From contig DATKLE010000101.1 of the NCBI GenBank assembly GCA_035542575.1, positions 3,293 through 67,292 of the forward strand: a DNA stretch of 64,000 nucleotides. Direction: 5' to 3'. The DNA comes from JAIQET01 sp035542575. GTDB lineage: Bacteria > Acidobacteriota > Terriglobia > Terriglobales > Acidobacteriaceae. The notes beneath the pieces were generated by a model. The model was not told where the DNA came from. It did no database searches and saw only the letters and a list, made by a program, of their open reading frames with translations. Of the stretch, positions 33,955-42,446 are shown piece after piece; position 1 is the stretch's first letter; each line of letters starts with the position of its first letter. Position numbers and translations under genes: made by a program.

Positions 33955-34911
33955 GTGAACAAGGAGCCAGCTCTGAAGGCAGTCGTCACGCCGTACAATC
34001 GCGCATTGCACCGCTTCGCCGTGTTCACGGCGTGCGCAACCTTTGTTCTGATCGTTGCCGGGGCGCTGGTCACCAGCAATGATGCGGGCCTGTCGGTTCC
34101 TGACTGGCCTACTTCTTTCGGTTATCTGGTCAAGGTCCCCCACTGGGTGGGAGGCGCCCGCTTCGAGTGGAGCCACCGCATGATGGCGGGCTTTGTCGCT
34201 TGCCTCACCGTCATCCTCGCCATCTGGACGTGGATCGCGGAGAAACGCCGCTGGCTGCGCATCCTCGCGGTGGGCGCGTTTGGAACAGTGGTGGCGCAAG
34301 CGATTCTGGGCGGGCTCACAGTCCTCTTCTATCAACCGCCGGCGGTTTCGTCAGCGCATGCCGCTGTGGCCCAGACTTTCTTTTGCATCGCAGTGGCCAT
34401 CGCTCTGTTCACGGGACGCCAGTGGATAGAAGAAGTCCCGCGAGTTGAGCTGGACACAAGGCGCCCCAGTCTGGTCACCCTGACGCTGCTTTCCATCTTC
34501 GTGCTCTATGTGCAACTGATCCTGGGGGCGATGTTCCGCCATCACGGCATGAGTTGGTGGCCACACGTGCTGCACGCGGCCGTCGTCACCATCGTGCTGA
34601 CATGGACCGCAGTACGCGCCCTATCACTCTACTCGAAGATCGAAGCCGTGCGGCGTCCCACCATCATCATGCTCTCACTGCTGATCACCCAACTCTGCCT
34701 GGGGTTCGTGGCTTTCCTCACCCGCGTCGCCTGGGGACGGGATGCTGTCCAGCCTGAGCAGCCCATGGTGATCTCGACTGTGGCTCACGTCGCGGTGGGG
34801 GCGTTGCTGCTCGCGACCGTGGCCGTGCTGGCGATCCAGGTCTGGCGCCATGTCCCGGCGGCGTTTGAAGAACGAGTTCCCAGTGGTCAGCGAAAGCCGG
34901 TGGCCGCATGA
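33955..34911 (+). CDS. ctaA: Heme A synthase (CtaA/COX15)
   Basis: This 318-residue protein has eight membrane helices in two four-helix halves, as in CtaA. Conserved parts are VTSNDAGLSVPDWPTSFG (first loop), EWSHRMMAGFVA (His), SSAHAAVAQTFF (His), PHVLHAAVVTI (His) and AHVAVGALLLATV (His), giving the four heme-ligand histidines. It oxidises the methyl group of heme O to make heme A for cytochrome c oxidase. The start is GTG. The stop overlaps the next gene's ATG (ATGA), so the two are translationally coupled. Confidence 0.93.
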   Translation: MNKEPALKAVVTPYNRALHRFAVFTACATFVLIVAGALVTSNDAGLSVPDWPTSFGYLVKVPHWVGGARFEWSHRMMAGFVACLTVILAIWTWIAEKRRWLRILAVGAFGTVVAQAILGGLTVLFYQPPAVSSAHAAVAQTFFCIAVAIALFTGRQWIEEVPRVELDTRRPSLVTLTLLSIFVLYVQLILGAMFRHHGMSWWPHVLHAAVVTIVLTWTAVRALSLYSKIEAVRRPTIIMLSLLITQLCLGFVAFLTRVAWGRDAVQPEQPMVISTVAHVAVGALLLATVAVLAIQVWRHVPAAFEERVPSGQRKPVAA

Positions 34912-35840
34912 GCACTGCCACCCAACCGTTGGCTGTCCCGCGCAACTCGGCGCTCACCTTGGCGCGTGACTATGCCGAGTTGACCAAGATGCGGGTAACC
35001 ACCCTCATCGTTATGACCGCCTGGTGCGGGTACTACTTCGGAGCACTGAAATCCGGAGTTTCTTCTCTCTCCTGGGACCTGCTCCACGCGTTGCTGGGGA
35101 TCGGCCTGATTTCCGGCGGAACCGCAGCCCTGAATGAAGTGATGGAGCGCGACATTGACGGCCGCATGCGCCGCACGGCCCAGCGCCCGCTGCCGGCTGG
35201 ACGTATGAGTTTGCTACACGGAGGGACCGTCGGCGTATTGATGACTCTGGGAGGCGCGCTCTACCTCGGATTGGCGCTGAATCCGCTCACCGGATGGCTG
35301 GCGCTGACCACCTCAGTGGTCTATCTCGCCGCCTACACGCCGCTGAAGAAAGTCCATCCCATCTGCACCTTCGTCGGCGCATTTCCCGGCGCCATGCCCG
35401 GAGTGCTGGGCTGGACCGCGGCGCGCGGACGACTGGAATGGGGCGCACTGGTGATGTTTGCCATCGTTTTTTTCTGGCAATTCCCCCACTTCTTTTCGAT
35501 CGCGTGGCTGTACCGGGAAGACTACGAAGGCGGTGGCATCCGCATGCTGCCGGTGGTCGAGCCCGACGGCAAGTCCACCGCGCGTCAGATACTGCTGTAC
35601 TCGATGGGCTTGGTTCCGATCAGTTTGCTGCCGACGTTCCTCGGGATGTCGGGAAAACTCTATCTCATCGGCGCCTTGCTCATGAGCCTGGGCCTGCTCT
35701 GTTTCGGACTGCGCCTGGCGATTTTCAAGATGTCCCCGAGCGCGGCCCGCTCCAAGCAACGCGCCCGGCAGTTGCTGCAAGCGACCGTCTTTTACTTGCC
35801 GCTCTTGTTTGCATTGATGATGATGAACGCGCAGTCCTAG
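34908..35840 (+). CDS. ctaB: Protoheme IX farnesyltransferase (heme O synthase)
   Basis: This 310-residue UbiA-family prenyltransferase attaches a farnesyl group to heme B to make heme O. Diagnostic blocks are ALNEVMERDIDGRMRRTAQR (NxxxDxxxD with the Arg pair) and the second Asp-rich loop around YLAAYTPLKKVHP, plus GWTAARGRLEWGALVMFAIV. It precedes heme A synthase function in the pathway and follows ctaA in a four-base overlap. Together the pair shows that heme A-type oxidase is made by this organism. Confidence 0.94.
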   Translation: MSTATQPLAVPRNSALTLARDYAELTKMRVTTLIVMTAWCGYYFGALKSGVSSLSWDLLHALLGIGLISGGTAALNEVMERDIDGRMRRTAQRPLPAGRMSLLHGGTVGVLMTLGGALYLGLALNPLTGWLALTTSVVYLAAYTPLKKVHPICTFVGAFPGAMPGVLGWTAARGRLEWGALVMFAIVFFWQFPHFFSIAWLYREDYEGGGIRMLPVVEPDGKSTARQILLYSMGLVPISLLPTFLGMSGKLYLIGALLMSLGLLCFGLRLAIFKMSPSAARSKQRARQLLQATVFYLPLLFALMMMNAQS

Positions 35841-35897
35841 CGCCGGCGTCCCGCTCCCGTCCGCTGGGCTGGCAGAATTCGTACTGTAAAATACTCT

Positions 35898-36923
35898 GTG
35901 GCTTCCAAGACACGCGCGTACGCCGTAGCCGGCCCCGAGACCCCGCTCCCGATTGGCCCGCCCGCCGTTATCTCTGTAGAAGACCTGGTCCACCGCTACG
36001 ACGGCCGTACCGCGCTGGATGGCGTCTCGTTCGAGGTGCGGCACGCCGAATTGTTTGGCTTGCTCGGGCCCAACGGCAGCGGCAAGACCACCCTGTTCCG
36101 GATTTTGTCCACTCTGATGGTTCCAGTCGGCGGCCGCGCCCTGATCCTGGGCCACGACGCCGCGCAAGAGCCAACTAACTTGCGCAGCCACATCGGGGTC
36201 GTGTTCCAGGCCCAGAGTATTGACATCAAGCTGACCGCAGCGGAGAACCTGTGGCACCAGGGCCATCTCTATGGTCTGCACGGCCGGGTTTTGAAGACGC
36301 GTATTCAGGAGATGCTGGGAAGAGTGGGACTTGCGGACCGCGCCAACGAGAAGGCAGAAACGTTTTCCGGGGGCATGCAGCGCCGCCTGGAGCTGGCCAA
36401 AGGCCTGCTCCATCATCCCTCGGTCTTGCTGCTGGACGAGCCCACTACGGGTCTCGACCCCGGCGCTCGGCGCGACCTTTGGCAATATCTTCGTATCTTG
36501 CGGGATGAAGAGAGCGTCACCGTGATCGTCACCACGCACCTGATGGAAGAGGCGGAGCGTTGTGACCGCCTGGCGATCCTGAATGAAGGCAAGCTGGTCG
36601 CCCTGGGCACTCCTGCCGACTTGAAGCACGAGATCGGCGGCGACGTGATCTGGCTGGAAGCGGCGCGCAATCCGCGCGAGTTGGCCGACCGTATTGCGGC
36701 GCGCTTCGGCATTGAAGCCACTGTGATCGGCGACCACGAACAGGAATCGCGCATTCGCCTGGAACGGGAACAGGGACACCGCTTCATCGCCGAACTTGCC
36801 GAGGCCTTTCCCGGAGAGATCCAGTCGATCTCCGTGAGCAAGCCGACGCTCGAGGATGTATTCATACACCGCACCGGACATCGCTTCTGGACGGAGGCGG
36901 AGTCCGGCACGAAGCAGGAATGA
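35898..36923 (+). CDS. ABC transporter ATP-binding protein (DrrA/ABC-2 type)
   Basis: This 341-residue ATPase has Walker A GPNGSGKTTLFR, signature FSGGMQRRLELAKGLL, Walker B SVLLLDEPTTGLDPGARR and the H-loop VTTHLMEEAE. The C-terminal extension ending TLEDVFIHRTGHRF is typical of the DrrA/ABC-2 drug or lipid exporter group. The start is GTG. Its permease follows two genes on, with a small membrane protein between. Position in a heme-A/oxidase-assembly cluster suggests export of a cofactor or lipid for respiratory assembly, but this is inference. Confidence 0.88.
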   Translation: MASKTRAYAVAGPETPLPIGPPAVISVEDLVHRYDGRTALDGVSFEVRHAELFGLLGPNGSGKTTLFRILSTLMVPVGGRALILGHDAAQEPTNLRSHIGVVFQAQSIDIKLTAAENLWHQGHLYGLHGRVLKTRIQEMLGRVGLADRANEKAETFSGGMQRRLELAKGLLHHPSVLLLDEPTTGLDPGARRDLWQYLRILRDEESVTVIVTTHLMEEAERCDRLAILNEGKLVALGTPADLKHEIGGDVIWLEAARNPRELADRIAARFGIEATVIGDHEQESRIRLEREQGHRFIAELAEAFPGEIQSISVSKPTLEDVFIHRTGHRFWTEAESGTKQE

Positions 36924-36934
36924 TGTTCTCCGCA

Positions 36935-37020
36935 CCCTTTGCGAGATCTTTTGCGTACTTTGCGTTGAAAAGCTTCTACCGCCAAGGGCGCTAAGGATTC
37001 GCGAAGGCCGCAAAGAAACG
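36935..37020. repeat. CTTTGCG-word intergenic repeat, second copy
   Basis: After the ABC ATPase gene come CCTTTGCG, TTTTGCG, CTTTGCG and, inverted, GCCGCAAAG. It belongs to the same word family as the repeat at 3522-3606 and fills most of the 124-base spacer. Confidence 0.5.
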
Positions 37021-37047
37021 CTGAATCATAGGAGCCAGATTGCGCGC

Positions 37048-37263
37048 ATGATGCTTCTGCTTTCGGTTGTACTGGGGTTGATCCCGCTGCTGGGGATCGC
37101 ATGGACGCTTATGAGCGGCACCGTGACCACCGTGGACGGGCTGTTCACCAGCCTGATTCTGTTGACGCTCTCGGGAATCCTGCTTTTCAACGCTTTCCTC
37201 GAGTTCCGCAAGTTGAGGCTGGCACACAAAGACTCCGCGCCCTCGGCGCAGAAATCGAGCTGA
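37048..37263 (+). CDS. Small membrane protein between ABC transporter subunits
   Basis: The 71-residue product has two hydrophobic helices (about 1-22 and 29-50) and a basic, hydrophilic tail. ATG 37048 lies 13 bases after GGAG, a rather long spacing, so the start is uncertain by a few residues. Its stop is one base before the permease GTG, so it appears to be a genuine member of the operon. I do not recognise the family. It may be an accessory subunit of the transporter or of the neighbouring DUF420/oxidase group. Confidence 0.6.
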   Translation: MMLLLSVVLGLIPLLGIAWTLMSGTVTTVDGLFTSLILLTLSGILLFNAFLEFRKLRLAHKDSAPSAQKSS

Positions 37264-37264
37264 C

Positions 37265-38089
37265 GTGGCTACTCAAAGCGCAACTCTACCCGCTCAAGCC
37301 CCGGTCTCCGCAGGGGTGATGCTGCCCGCTTTCACCCTGTGGTGGCGCGAGATCGTCCGCTTTTACCGCCAGCGCGGCCGCGTGGTCGGGGTGATCGCTT
37401 CGCCTCTGCTGTTCTGGGTAGTGATCGGCTCTGGCTTTGGCAGTTCCTTCCGCTCGGGCAACGCCTCCGGGCAGCAGCACTATCTCGATTACTTCTATCC
37501 CGGCGCGCTGATCATGATCGTGCTCTTCACCTCGATCTTCACCATGATGTCGGTGATCGAGGACCGAAAGGAGGGCTTTCTTCTGTCGGTTCTAGTAGCG
37601 CCGGTTCCGCGCTCCGCCATCGTGCTGGGCAAGGTGATGGGGGGAACGACGCTCTCGGCGATCCAAGGCCTCATTTTTCTGGCCTTCGCTCCCCTCGTCG
37701 GGGTGCATATGAGCGTCGCCAGCTTTCTGCTGATTGTGCTCACGGTTTTTCTGGTGTCGTTTGCCCTGACCGCGCTGGGCTTTGCTATCGCCTGGCCCAT
37801 GGATTCCAGCCAGGCCTTCCACGCCATCATCAACCTGTTCCTGATTCCGCTGTGGCTGCTCTCGGGTGCGCTGTTTCCCCTGTCGGGCGCCTCGGGCTGG
37901 ATGCGCATGCTGATGCAGATCAATCCCTTGACCTATGGCGTCGAAGCGCTGCGAAGCCTGTTGTATCCCGAGAGCCCGGCGGATTTCTCGCTGACCGCTT
38001 CGATGGCCACTCTGATTCTGTTCACGCTGTTCATGTTCGGGCTGGCTTTCGTGATGGCCAACCGCCGCACCACCAAGCCCGCAGCGTGA
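37265..38089 (+). CDS. ABC-2 type transporter permease
   Basis: This 274-residue permease has six membrane helices in the DrrB/ABC-2 pattern: an N-terminal region that meets the ATPase (LPAFTLWWREIVRFYRQRGR), a first helix pair, ERKEGFLLSVL-type coupling helix (seen as DRKEGFLLSVLVAPVPRSAI), and the C-terminal IPLWLLSGALFPLSGASGWM and NPLTYGVEALRSLLYPE motifs. It forms the channel for the ATPase at 35898-36923. Its stop overlaps the start of the DUF420 gene by one base. Substrate not readable. Confidence 0.88.
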   Translation: MATQSATLPAQAPVSAGVMLPAFTLWWREIVRFYRQRGRVVGVIASPLLFWVVIGSGFGSSFRSGNASGQQHYLDYFYPGALIMIVLFTSIFTMMSVIEDRKEGFLLSVLVAPVPRSAIVLGKVMGGTTLSAIQGLIFLAFAPLVGVHMSVASFLLIVLTVFLVSFALTALGFAIAWPMDSSQAFHAIINLFLIPLWLLSGALFPLSGASGWMRMLMQINPLTYGVEALRSLLYPESPADFSLTASMATLILFTLFMFGLAFVMANRRTTKPAA

Positions 38090-38523
38090 TGCAGATTCCT
38101 GAACAGTACGCCGTGTTTCCCGTCATCAATGCCACGCTGAACGGGACCAGCGCCGTGCTGCTGTTGGTGGGGCGCAGCCTGATCAAGCGGGGACGAATAG
38201 CGGCCCACCGGGCCGTGATGCTGACCGCAGTCGGAACCTCCTCCCTGTTCCTGATCTCGTATCTCTACTACCACGCTCACGTCGGCTCGGTGCGGTTTCA
38301 GGGACAAGGCTGGTCACGCCCCGTGTACTTCAGCATCCTGATCTCTCACACACTCCTCGCCGCCGCGATCGTGCCCCTGGTGATCATCACCCTGAGCCGC
38401 GCTTTGCGCCGCCGCTTTGATCGCCACCGCGCTATTGCGCGTTGGACGTTTCCCCTGTGGCTATATGTTTCGCTGACGGGAGTGGTCATCTACCTGATGT
38501 TGTATAAGCTGTTCGCGGTGTGA
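38089..38523 (+). CDS. DUF420 membrane protein
   Basis: This 144-residue protein has four membrane helices and family-typical His residues in RAVMLTAVGTSSLFLISYLYYHAH (His near the helix end) and ISHTLLAAAIVPLVII, with RRFDRHRAIARWTFPLWLYVSLTGVV later. DUF420 proteins are widely linked to heme-copper oxidase genes and are thought to help oxidase assembly. Here it closes the ctaA-ctaB-ABC run and overlaps the permease stop. The oxidase subunits themselves are not in this window. Confidence 0.85.
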   Translation: MQIPEQYAVFPVINATLNGTSAVLLLVGRSLIKRGRIAAHRAVMLTAVGTSSLFLISYLYYHAHVGSVRFQGQGWSRPVYFSILISHTLLAAAIVPLVIITLSRALRRRFDRHRAIARWTFPLWLYVSLTGVVIYLMLYKLFAV

Positions 38524-38560
38524 GGGTACTCCGTGTCCTCTGTGACTCTGTGGTGAAACT

Positions 38561-38830
38561 ATGGCAACTGTAAGACTCAAGATCGACGTTGGCGGCACGG
38601 TGGGCGACCGAGCATGGTGCGCTCTCAAGCAGTTTGATCAGATCCAAAGCGCATCGTTCGGTCCTCGCTACGGAAGCGGCGGCGCTTGCAACCATGCCTC
38701 CAACGCTCCTCATCCCAAGGGCGAGTGGATCGGCGCCGAAATCAAGCTGCAGACGCCCTTGCTGGCGCAATATGCAGTATCACACTACCTCGAGCAAGAC
38801 CGTGTACTAGATGCTGACGTGATCGATTAG
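38561..38830 (+). CDS. Doubtful hypothetical protein
   Basis: An 89-codon open frame starts MATVRLKIDVGGTVGDRAWC. It has no recognisable motif, no clear ribosome site and mixed composition, and it follows a stretch of word-repeat sequence (GTGTCCTCTGTGACTCTGTGG). It fills an otherwise empty spacer between DUF420 and the HEAT/lipoyl-like gene. It could be a small orphan gene or chance. Confidence 0.25.
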   Translation: MATVRLKIDVGGTVGDRAWCALKQFDQIQSASFGPRYGSGGACNHASNAPHPKGEWIGAEIKLQTPLLAQYAVSHYLEQDRVLDADVID

Positions 38831-38847
38831 CACTCTCCCAGGCGGCA

Positions 38848-38880
38848 CTTGCGGAAGGTCTTTGCGCCCTTCGCGGTTCA
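38848..38880. repeat. CTTTGCG-word intergenic repeat, third copy
   Basis: GCACTTGCGGAAGGTCTTTGCGCCCTTCGCGG lies upstream of the HEAT/lipoyl-like gene and shares the CTTTGCG word with the copies at 3522-3606 and 36935-37020. Confidence 0.4.
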
Positions 38881-38915
38881 ACATTTTGCTGTAGTATTTT
38901 CCTTCGAGATCCCTG

Positions 38916-39791
38916 ATGTCAGCGAACCTGGTCCCCGACCCATCAACGCCGGTTGAAAATCTCCCCAAGCGCCCGCGCATGTCCACCCGCAACCGCCTTC
39001 TCTTCTTCCTCACCGCGTGGCTGATTGTGCTCATGCCCTTCCTGTTCTGGTGGAACACCTGGTTCGGGCGCCAGCTTTCCGACAAACAGCTCAGCGAATA
39101 CCTCCGGGACGATAAGAAGCCCCGCCACATCCAGCACGCGCTGGTGCAGATTGGCGAGCGCATGAACCGGCACGATGCCACCGTCGCCCGCTGGTATCCC
39201 GAGGTGGTTCGTCTGTCCTCCTATCGGGTGGAGGAGGTTCGCAACACCGACGCCTGGGTTATGGGCCAGGACACATCGGGAGCCGGCTTTCACGAGGCGC
39301 TGCTCAAGATGCTCAGCGATCCTTCCCTTATGGTGCGGGGCAACGCAGCCTTGTCGCTGGTGCGCTTCGGGGACGCCACGGGAAGGCCACAGATTGTCGC
39401 CCTGCTGCAACCCGTTATGGTGGTGGCCTCGCAAGGCGGCAAGGTGGCTGACACCAGCGCTCCCGGCACGGCAATCCACCAGGGCGGGATTGTCGCCAAA
39501 CTGAAAGATGGAGATCAAACAATGGACGTTCGGTCGCCCATTACCGGGCGCTTGCGGACATTGTCCGCTCATACCGGCCAGACGGTCGCCGCCGGGGCCG
39601 AAATCGCCACCATTGACCCGGGCACTGATCAAGTGTGGGAGGCTCTGCGCGCCCTTTACGTCATAGGTCAACCTGAGGACCTACCTGCGGTGCAACGCTA
39701 CCAGCGCGAACTACCCGATATCCCGGACCACGTGCGGCAGCAGGCGGTGGAAACGGAGAGGGCGATTCGGGAAAGAACTGGACGGCAATAG
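38916..39791 (+). CDS. Membrane-anchored protein with HEAT-like repeats around a lipoyl-like domain
   Basis: The 291-residue product has one membrane helix (about 28-47), then helical repeats resembling HEAT/PBS repeats (HEALLKMLSDPSLMVRGNAA and LSLVRFGDATGRPQIVALL), then a segment like a biotinyl/lipoyl hammerhead with GGIVAKLKDGD and VRSPITGRLRTL...GQTVAAGAEIATIDPG (about 190-230), and finally another helical repeat (VWEALRALYVIGQPEDLPAV). The lysine normally modified in lipoyl domains is not present (SPITGRL), so it is more like the barrel-sandwich hybrid of membrane-fusion proteins. I know no named family with this order. Confidence 0.7.
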   Translation: MSANLVPDPSTPVENLPKRPRMSTRNRLLFFLTAWLIVLMPFLFWWNTWFGRQLSDKQLSEYLRDDKKPRHIQHALVQIGERMNRHDATVARWYPEVVRLSSYRVEEVRNTDAWVMGQDTSGAGFHEALLKMLSDPSLMVRGNAALSLVRFGDATGRPQIVALLQPVMVVASQGGKVADTSAPGTAIHQGGIVAKLKDGDQTMDVRSPITGRLRTLSAHTGQTVAAGAEIATIDPGTDQVWEALRALYVIGQPEDLPAVQRYQRELPDIPDHVRQQAVETERAIRERTGRQ

Positions 39792-39817
39792 TCATCTCGT
39801 CGACGAAACGTCCTCGT

Positions 39818-39955
39818 TGTCATGCTGAGCGTAGTCTGCGCGGGCGCTTCCGACCGTGCAGAGGGAGTCGAAGCATCCCTCCCCCCCATTCATTGCCGGG
39901 TGTAGGGATTCCTCAGCCTTCGCTAGCGCTCAGGGTCGGAATGACACGCGTGGCA
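39818..39955. repeat. Dispersed intergenic repeat TGTCATGCTGAGC...GGAATGACAC
   Basis: The spacer holds TTGTCATGCTGAGCG, GAGTCGAAGCATCC, a C-rich run and, at the right, GCTCAGGGTCGGAATGACAC, which is roughly the inverse of the left end. It resembles the shorter element at 32938-32990. No coding pattern is seen in this 196-base spacer. Confidence 0.5.
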
Positions 39956-39987
39956 GGGACTGGTGGTTCTTTCCTAATGGCTGACGG

Positions 39988-40353
39988 CTAGATCGACATT
40001 ACCCCGACTTCTTTTTCCACTTCGGTCGTATCCACCATCACGATGGCATCCCAGGGGCACCCGTCGAGAAAGGCCCCATCCGGCCCTTTGGACGTGCACT
40101 TTTTGCATCCGATGCACAGGATGGGATCGACCTGGATTCTGCCAAAAGGCGGATGGTCCTCGTCCGGCACCCAAAACATGCAGTCTTCGACGGGACAATA
40201 CTCCACGCAGGCGGGCGAGCCAGCGCAGCCGGTGCAGCACTCGGTGATGACCGCCAGTTCTTTGGGCTTCTTCTTTCGGGGAGTGGTGAGGCCTTTGGAC
40301 CGTGGTTCGTGCTTGAGTTCGTCGGGCACCATCCCGACTGCCGGGGTAGACAT
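39988..40353 (-). CDS. Ferredoxin with two iron-sulfur clusters
   Basis: This 121-residue protein has a basic N-terminal tail (to about residue 35) and a dicluster ferredoxin core. The first Cys group is in ECCTGCAGSPACVEYCPVED and the second in PILCIGCKKCTSKGPDG, with GCPWDAIVM completing the clusters. The spacing CxxCx(n)CxxxCP is partly unusual because of insertions, so one cluster could be 3Fe-4S. It is cytoplasmic and without an obvious partner nearby; its electron donor is unknown. Confidence 0.82.
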   Translation of the reverse strand: MSTPAVGMVPDELKHEPRSKGLTTPRKKKPKELAVITECCTGCAGSPACVEYCPVEDCMFWVPDEDHPPFGRIQVDPILCIGCKKCTSKGPDGAFLDGCPWDAIVMVDTTEVEKEVGVMSI

Positions 40354-40491
40354 GGCGGAAATTATACCGTATCGCGGAAAACCTTAGCACACCGCGCCGT
40401 GATCGGCGTCACCCCCACAATGTCGGTCGCTCACCAAAAGTGCGGCCACGGTTTCTGATATATTGAGCAGCCAGCGGAAGGAGTCGCGATC

Positions 40492-40959
40492 ATGGCAGGA
40501 AAAAGCGTTAACAAGGTCATCTTGATCGGCAATCTTGGGAAGGATCCGGAGGTGAAATACACGCCCCAGGGAACGCCCGTGGCTAAACTGGCGCTCGCTA
40601 CCAATGAGCGGTACAAGGACAAAGATGGAAATTGGCAGGACCGCACCGAATGGCACAATGTCGTGCTGTGGGCGCGTCTGGCCGAGATTGCCGGCGAATA
40701 TTTGAAAAAAGGCGGCAAAGTGTACATCGAAGGCCGCCTGCAGACCCGTTCCTGGGATGACAAGCAGACTAACCAGAAGAAATACATGACGGAAGTTGTG
40801 GCCAATGACCTGGTTCTGCTGGGAGGACGCGGAGAGGGCGCCGAGTCCTCCGGCGGGCACGCCCGCGGCGCCGCTGGCGGCAACAACTTCGACCAGCGCG
40901 CCCCCGAGCCTGAACCGGCGCCTGCGACGCCCATTAGCGACGAGGACATCCCCTTTTAG
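40492..40959 (+). CDS. ssb: Single-stranded DNA-binding protein
   Basis: This 155-residue protein has the OB-fold start SVNKVILIGNLGKDPEVKYT, the conserved TEWHNVVLWARLAEIAGEYL, KVYIEGRLQTRSW, and a Gly/Ala/Pro-rich tail ending in the acidic tip DEDIPF, which binds partner proteins. It binds single-stranded DNA during replication and repair. The ATG follows GGAG at suitable spacing. It is next to a polytopic membrane protein of unknown function with no obvious link. Confidence 0.95.
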   Translation: MAGKSVNKVILIGNLGKDPEVKYTPQGTPVAKLALATNERYKDKDGNWQDRTEWHNVVLWARLAEIAGEYLKKGGKVYIEGRLQTRSWDDKQTNQKKYMTEVVANDLVLLGGRGEGAESSGGHARGAAGGNNFDQRAPEPEPAPATPISDEDIPF

Positions 40960-41034
40960 TTCGGCCCCAGGTGCGCCTTCGGGCTGGCTACGCGGTGCAG
41001 TGCATGCTTTGTGGGAACGGCTGAGGAGGAACCC

Positions 41035-42114
41035 TTGGAAACTTCTGACAGCCCGGCTGCACCTGTGCCAGCCTCGCCCGCAAACCCGCCCGAACCTGCC
41101 TTCAAGGACCGCAGTACTGGCCTGCTCGTCCTGGGCATCATTGAAATTGCCGGTGGTGCTTTCGCGGCGCTGGCCATCCCATTCGTTTTCCTCTCCGCGA
41201 TTCTCATGCGCAAAGGCGGCGGGCCGGCGATGCCCTTGCGCAGTTTCGCCGTCACTTGCCTGACCTATGCCCTGCTCGCAGTCGTGCTTGTCACCCTCGG
41301 CATAGGCGCAACCAAAGCCAAGCGCTGGGCCTGGGCGTTGAACCTTGTCGTCTCCTGGATCTGGCTGATCACCGGAGTGATGGTCACCATCATGCTTATC
41401 GCCGTTGTGCCTTCGAGCATCCTGGCGGGCATGCGCACCGCGGCATCGCAGAACCCCAGTGCGCCTCCCGTGCCCGCGGGGTTCATGGCGGTCATTGTCA
41501 CCTTCATGATCGTGGTCGCAGCCGTTTTCCTGGTCGTGCTTCCCCTGATTTTCCTGCTGTTTTACCGAAGCAAGAACGTGGAGCTGACCTGCAAGCAACG
41601 CGACCCGGTGGAGCGCTGGACCGACCGGCGACCGCTGCCGGTGACGGCGCTGGCCCTGCTTGCCGCCGCCAGCGCCGCCTACTACCTGGTGCTGAGTGTC
41701 GCCACTCCACTGTTCCCGTTTTTTGGCAGATACCTTACCGGCAGGCCAGCCACGGCGCTATTCCTTCTGTTCGCCGTCGTTGACACCTACATTGCAGTCG
41801 CCTTCTTGCGCTTGAAGTTGGTGGGCTGGTGGGTGGCGCTGGTTGCGATCCTTCTTCGTCTGTCGTCTTCGGCCATCACCATCGGCCGCGCCAACCTGCT
41901 GGAAGCCTATTCGAAAATGGGCTGGTCGCCCCAGCAACTGGAGGCCATCAGCATGAACCCCATGTTTCGGGGCAACGCCATCCTGTGGTGGAGCATGATG
42001 TTCATGGTGCTGTATTTTGGATTTCTGCTCTGGCTGAAGCGGTACTTCCGCGCACCCGCTCCTGCCAGCTACACTGGATTCAGCGATTCGACTCCGATTC
42101 AACCAGGAAGCTAA
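41035..42114 (+). CDS. Polytopic membrane protein of unknown function
   Basis: This protein of about 359 residues starts with a Pro/Ala-rich hydrophilic tail and then has roughly eight membrane helices: four in the first half (GLLVLGIIEIAGGAFAALAI and following) and four after a basic loop (RDPVERWTDRRPLPV). The TTG at 41035 is favoured because GAGGAGGA stands just before it; a GTG at 41011 is possible. I do not recognise the family. Its stop precedes the pterin dehydratase ATG by two bases, so they are probably cotranscribed. Confidence 0.7.
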   Translation: METSDSPAAPVPASPANPPEPAFKDRSTGLLVLGIIEIAGGAFAALAIPFVFLSAILMRKGGGPAMPLRSFAVTCLTYALLAVVLVTLGIGATKAKRWAWALNLVVSWIWLITGVMVTIMLIAVVPSSILAGMRTAASQNPSAPPVPAGFMAVIVTFMIVVAAVFLVVLPLIFLLFYRSKNVELTCKQRDPVERWTDRRPLPVTALALLAAASAAYYLVLSVATPLFPFFGRYLTGRPATALFLLFAVVDTYIAVAFLRLKLVGWWVALVAILLRLSSSAITIGRANLLEAYSKMGWSPQQLEAISMNPMFRGNAILWWSMMFMVLYFGFLLWLKRYFRAPAPASYTGFSDSTPIQPGS

Positions 42115-42116
42115 CC

Positions 42117-42446
42117 ATGTCCGAGCTCGCCAGCAAGACTTGTGTTCCCTGCCGCGGAGGAGTTCCCGCGATGAAGGGTGGGGACCTGGAGAAGCTTCAC
42201 CGCGAAGTGCCGCTGTGGAAGGTGGTGAACGAGCACCACATCACCCGAACCTTTGTTTTTCCAGATTTCAAGCAGGCGCTGGACTTCGTCAATCGCGTGG
42301 GCGAGATTGCGGAACAGCAGGGCCACCATCCGGACCTCCTGCTGGCTTGGGGGCGCGCCGAAGTCACTCTGTGGACCCATAAAATAGACGGTCTCACCGA
42401 GAGCGACTTCATTATGGCGGCGAAGATCGACCAGCTTTACCGGTGA
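42117..42446 (+). CDS. Pterin-4a-carbinolamine dehydratase
   Basis: This 109-residue protein matches the small PCD/DCoH fold: FVFPDFKQALDFVNRVGEIAE, QGHHPDLLLAWGRAEVTLWTH with the conserved HHP, and GLTESDFIMAAKID at the end. It dehydrates 4a-hydroxytetrahydropterin, recycling the pterin cofactor of aromatic amino acid hydroxylases, and has been linked to molybdopterin metabolism in some bacteria. No phenylalanine hydroxylase gene is in the window. The ATG is two bases after the previous stop. Confidence 0.92.
   Translation: MSELASKTCVPCRGGVPAMKGGDLEKLHREVPLWKVVNEHHITRTFVFPDFKQALDFVNRVGEIAEQQGHHPDLLLAWGRAEVTLWTHKIDGLTESDFIMAAKIDQLYR

Noticed and set aside
35313..37013. 566-codon minus-strand frame across ctaB and the ABC ATPase
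   Set aside because: It covers two recognised plus-strand genes and has no family motifs.
41256..41783. 175-codon plus-strand frame inside the polytopic membrane protein gene
   Set aside because: It is an alternative frame of the same region with shadow composition; the other frame shows regular hydrophobic helices.
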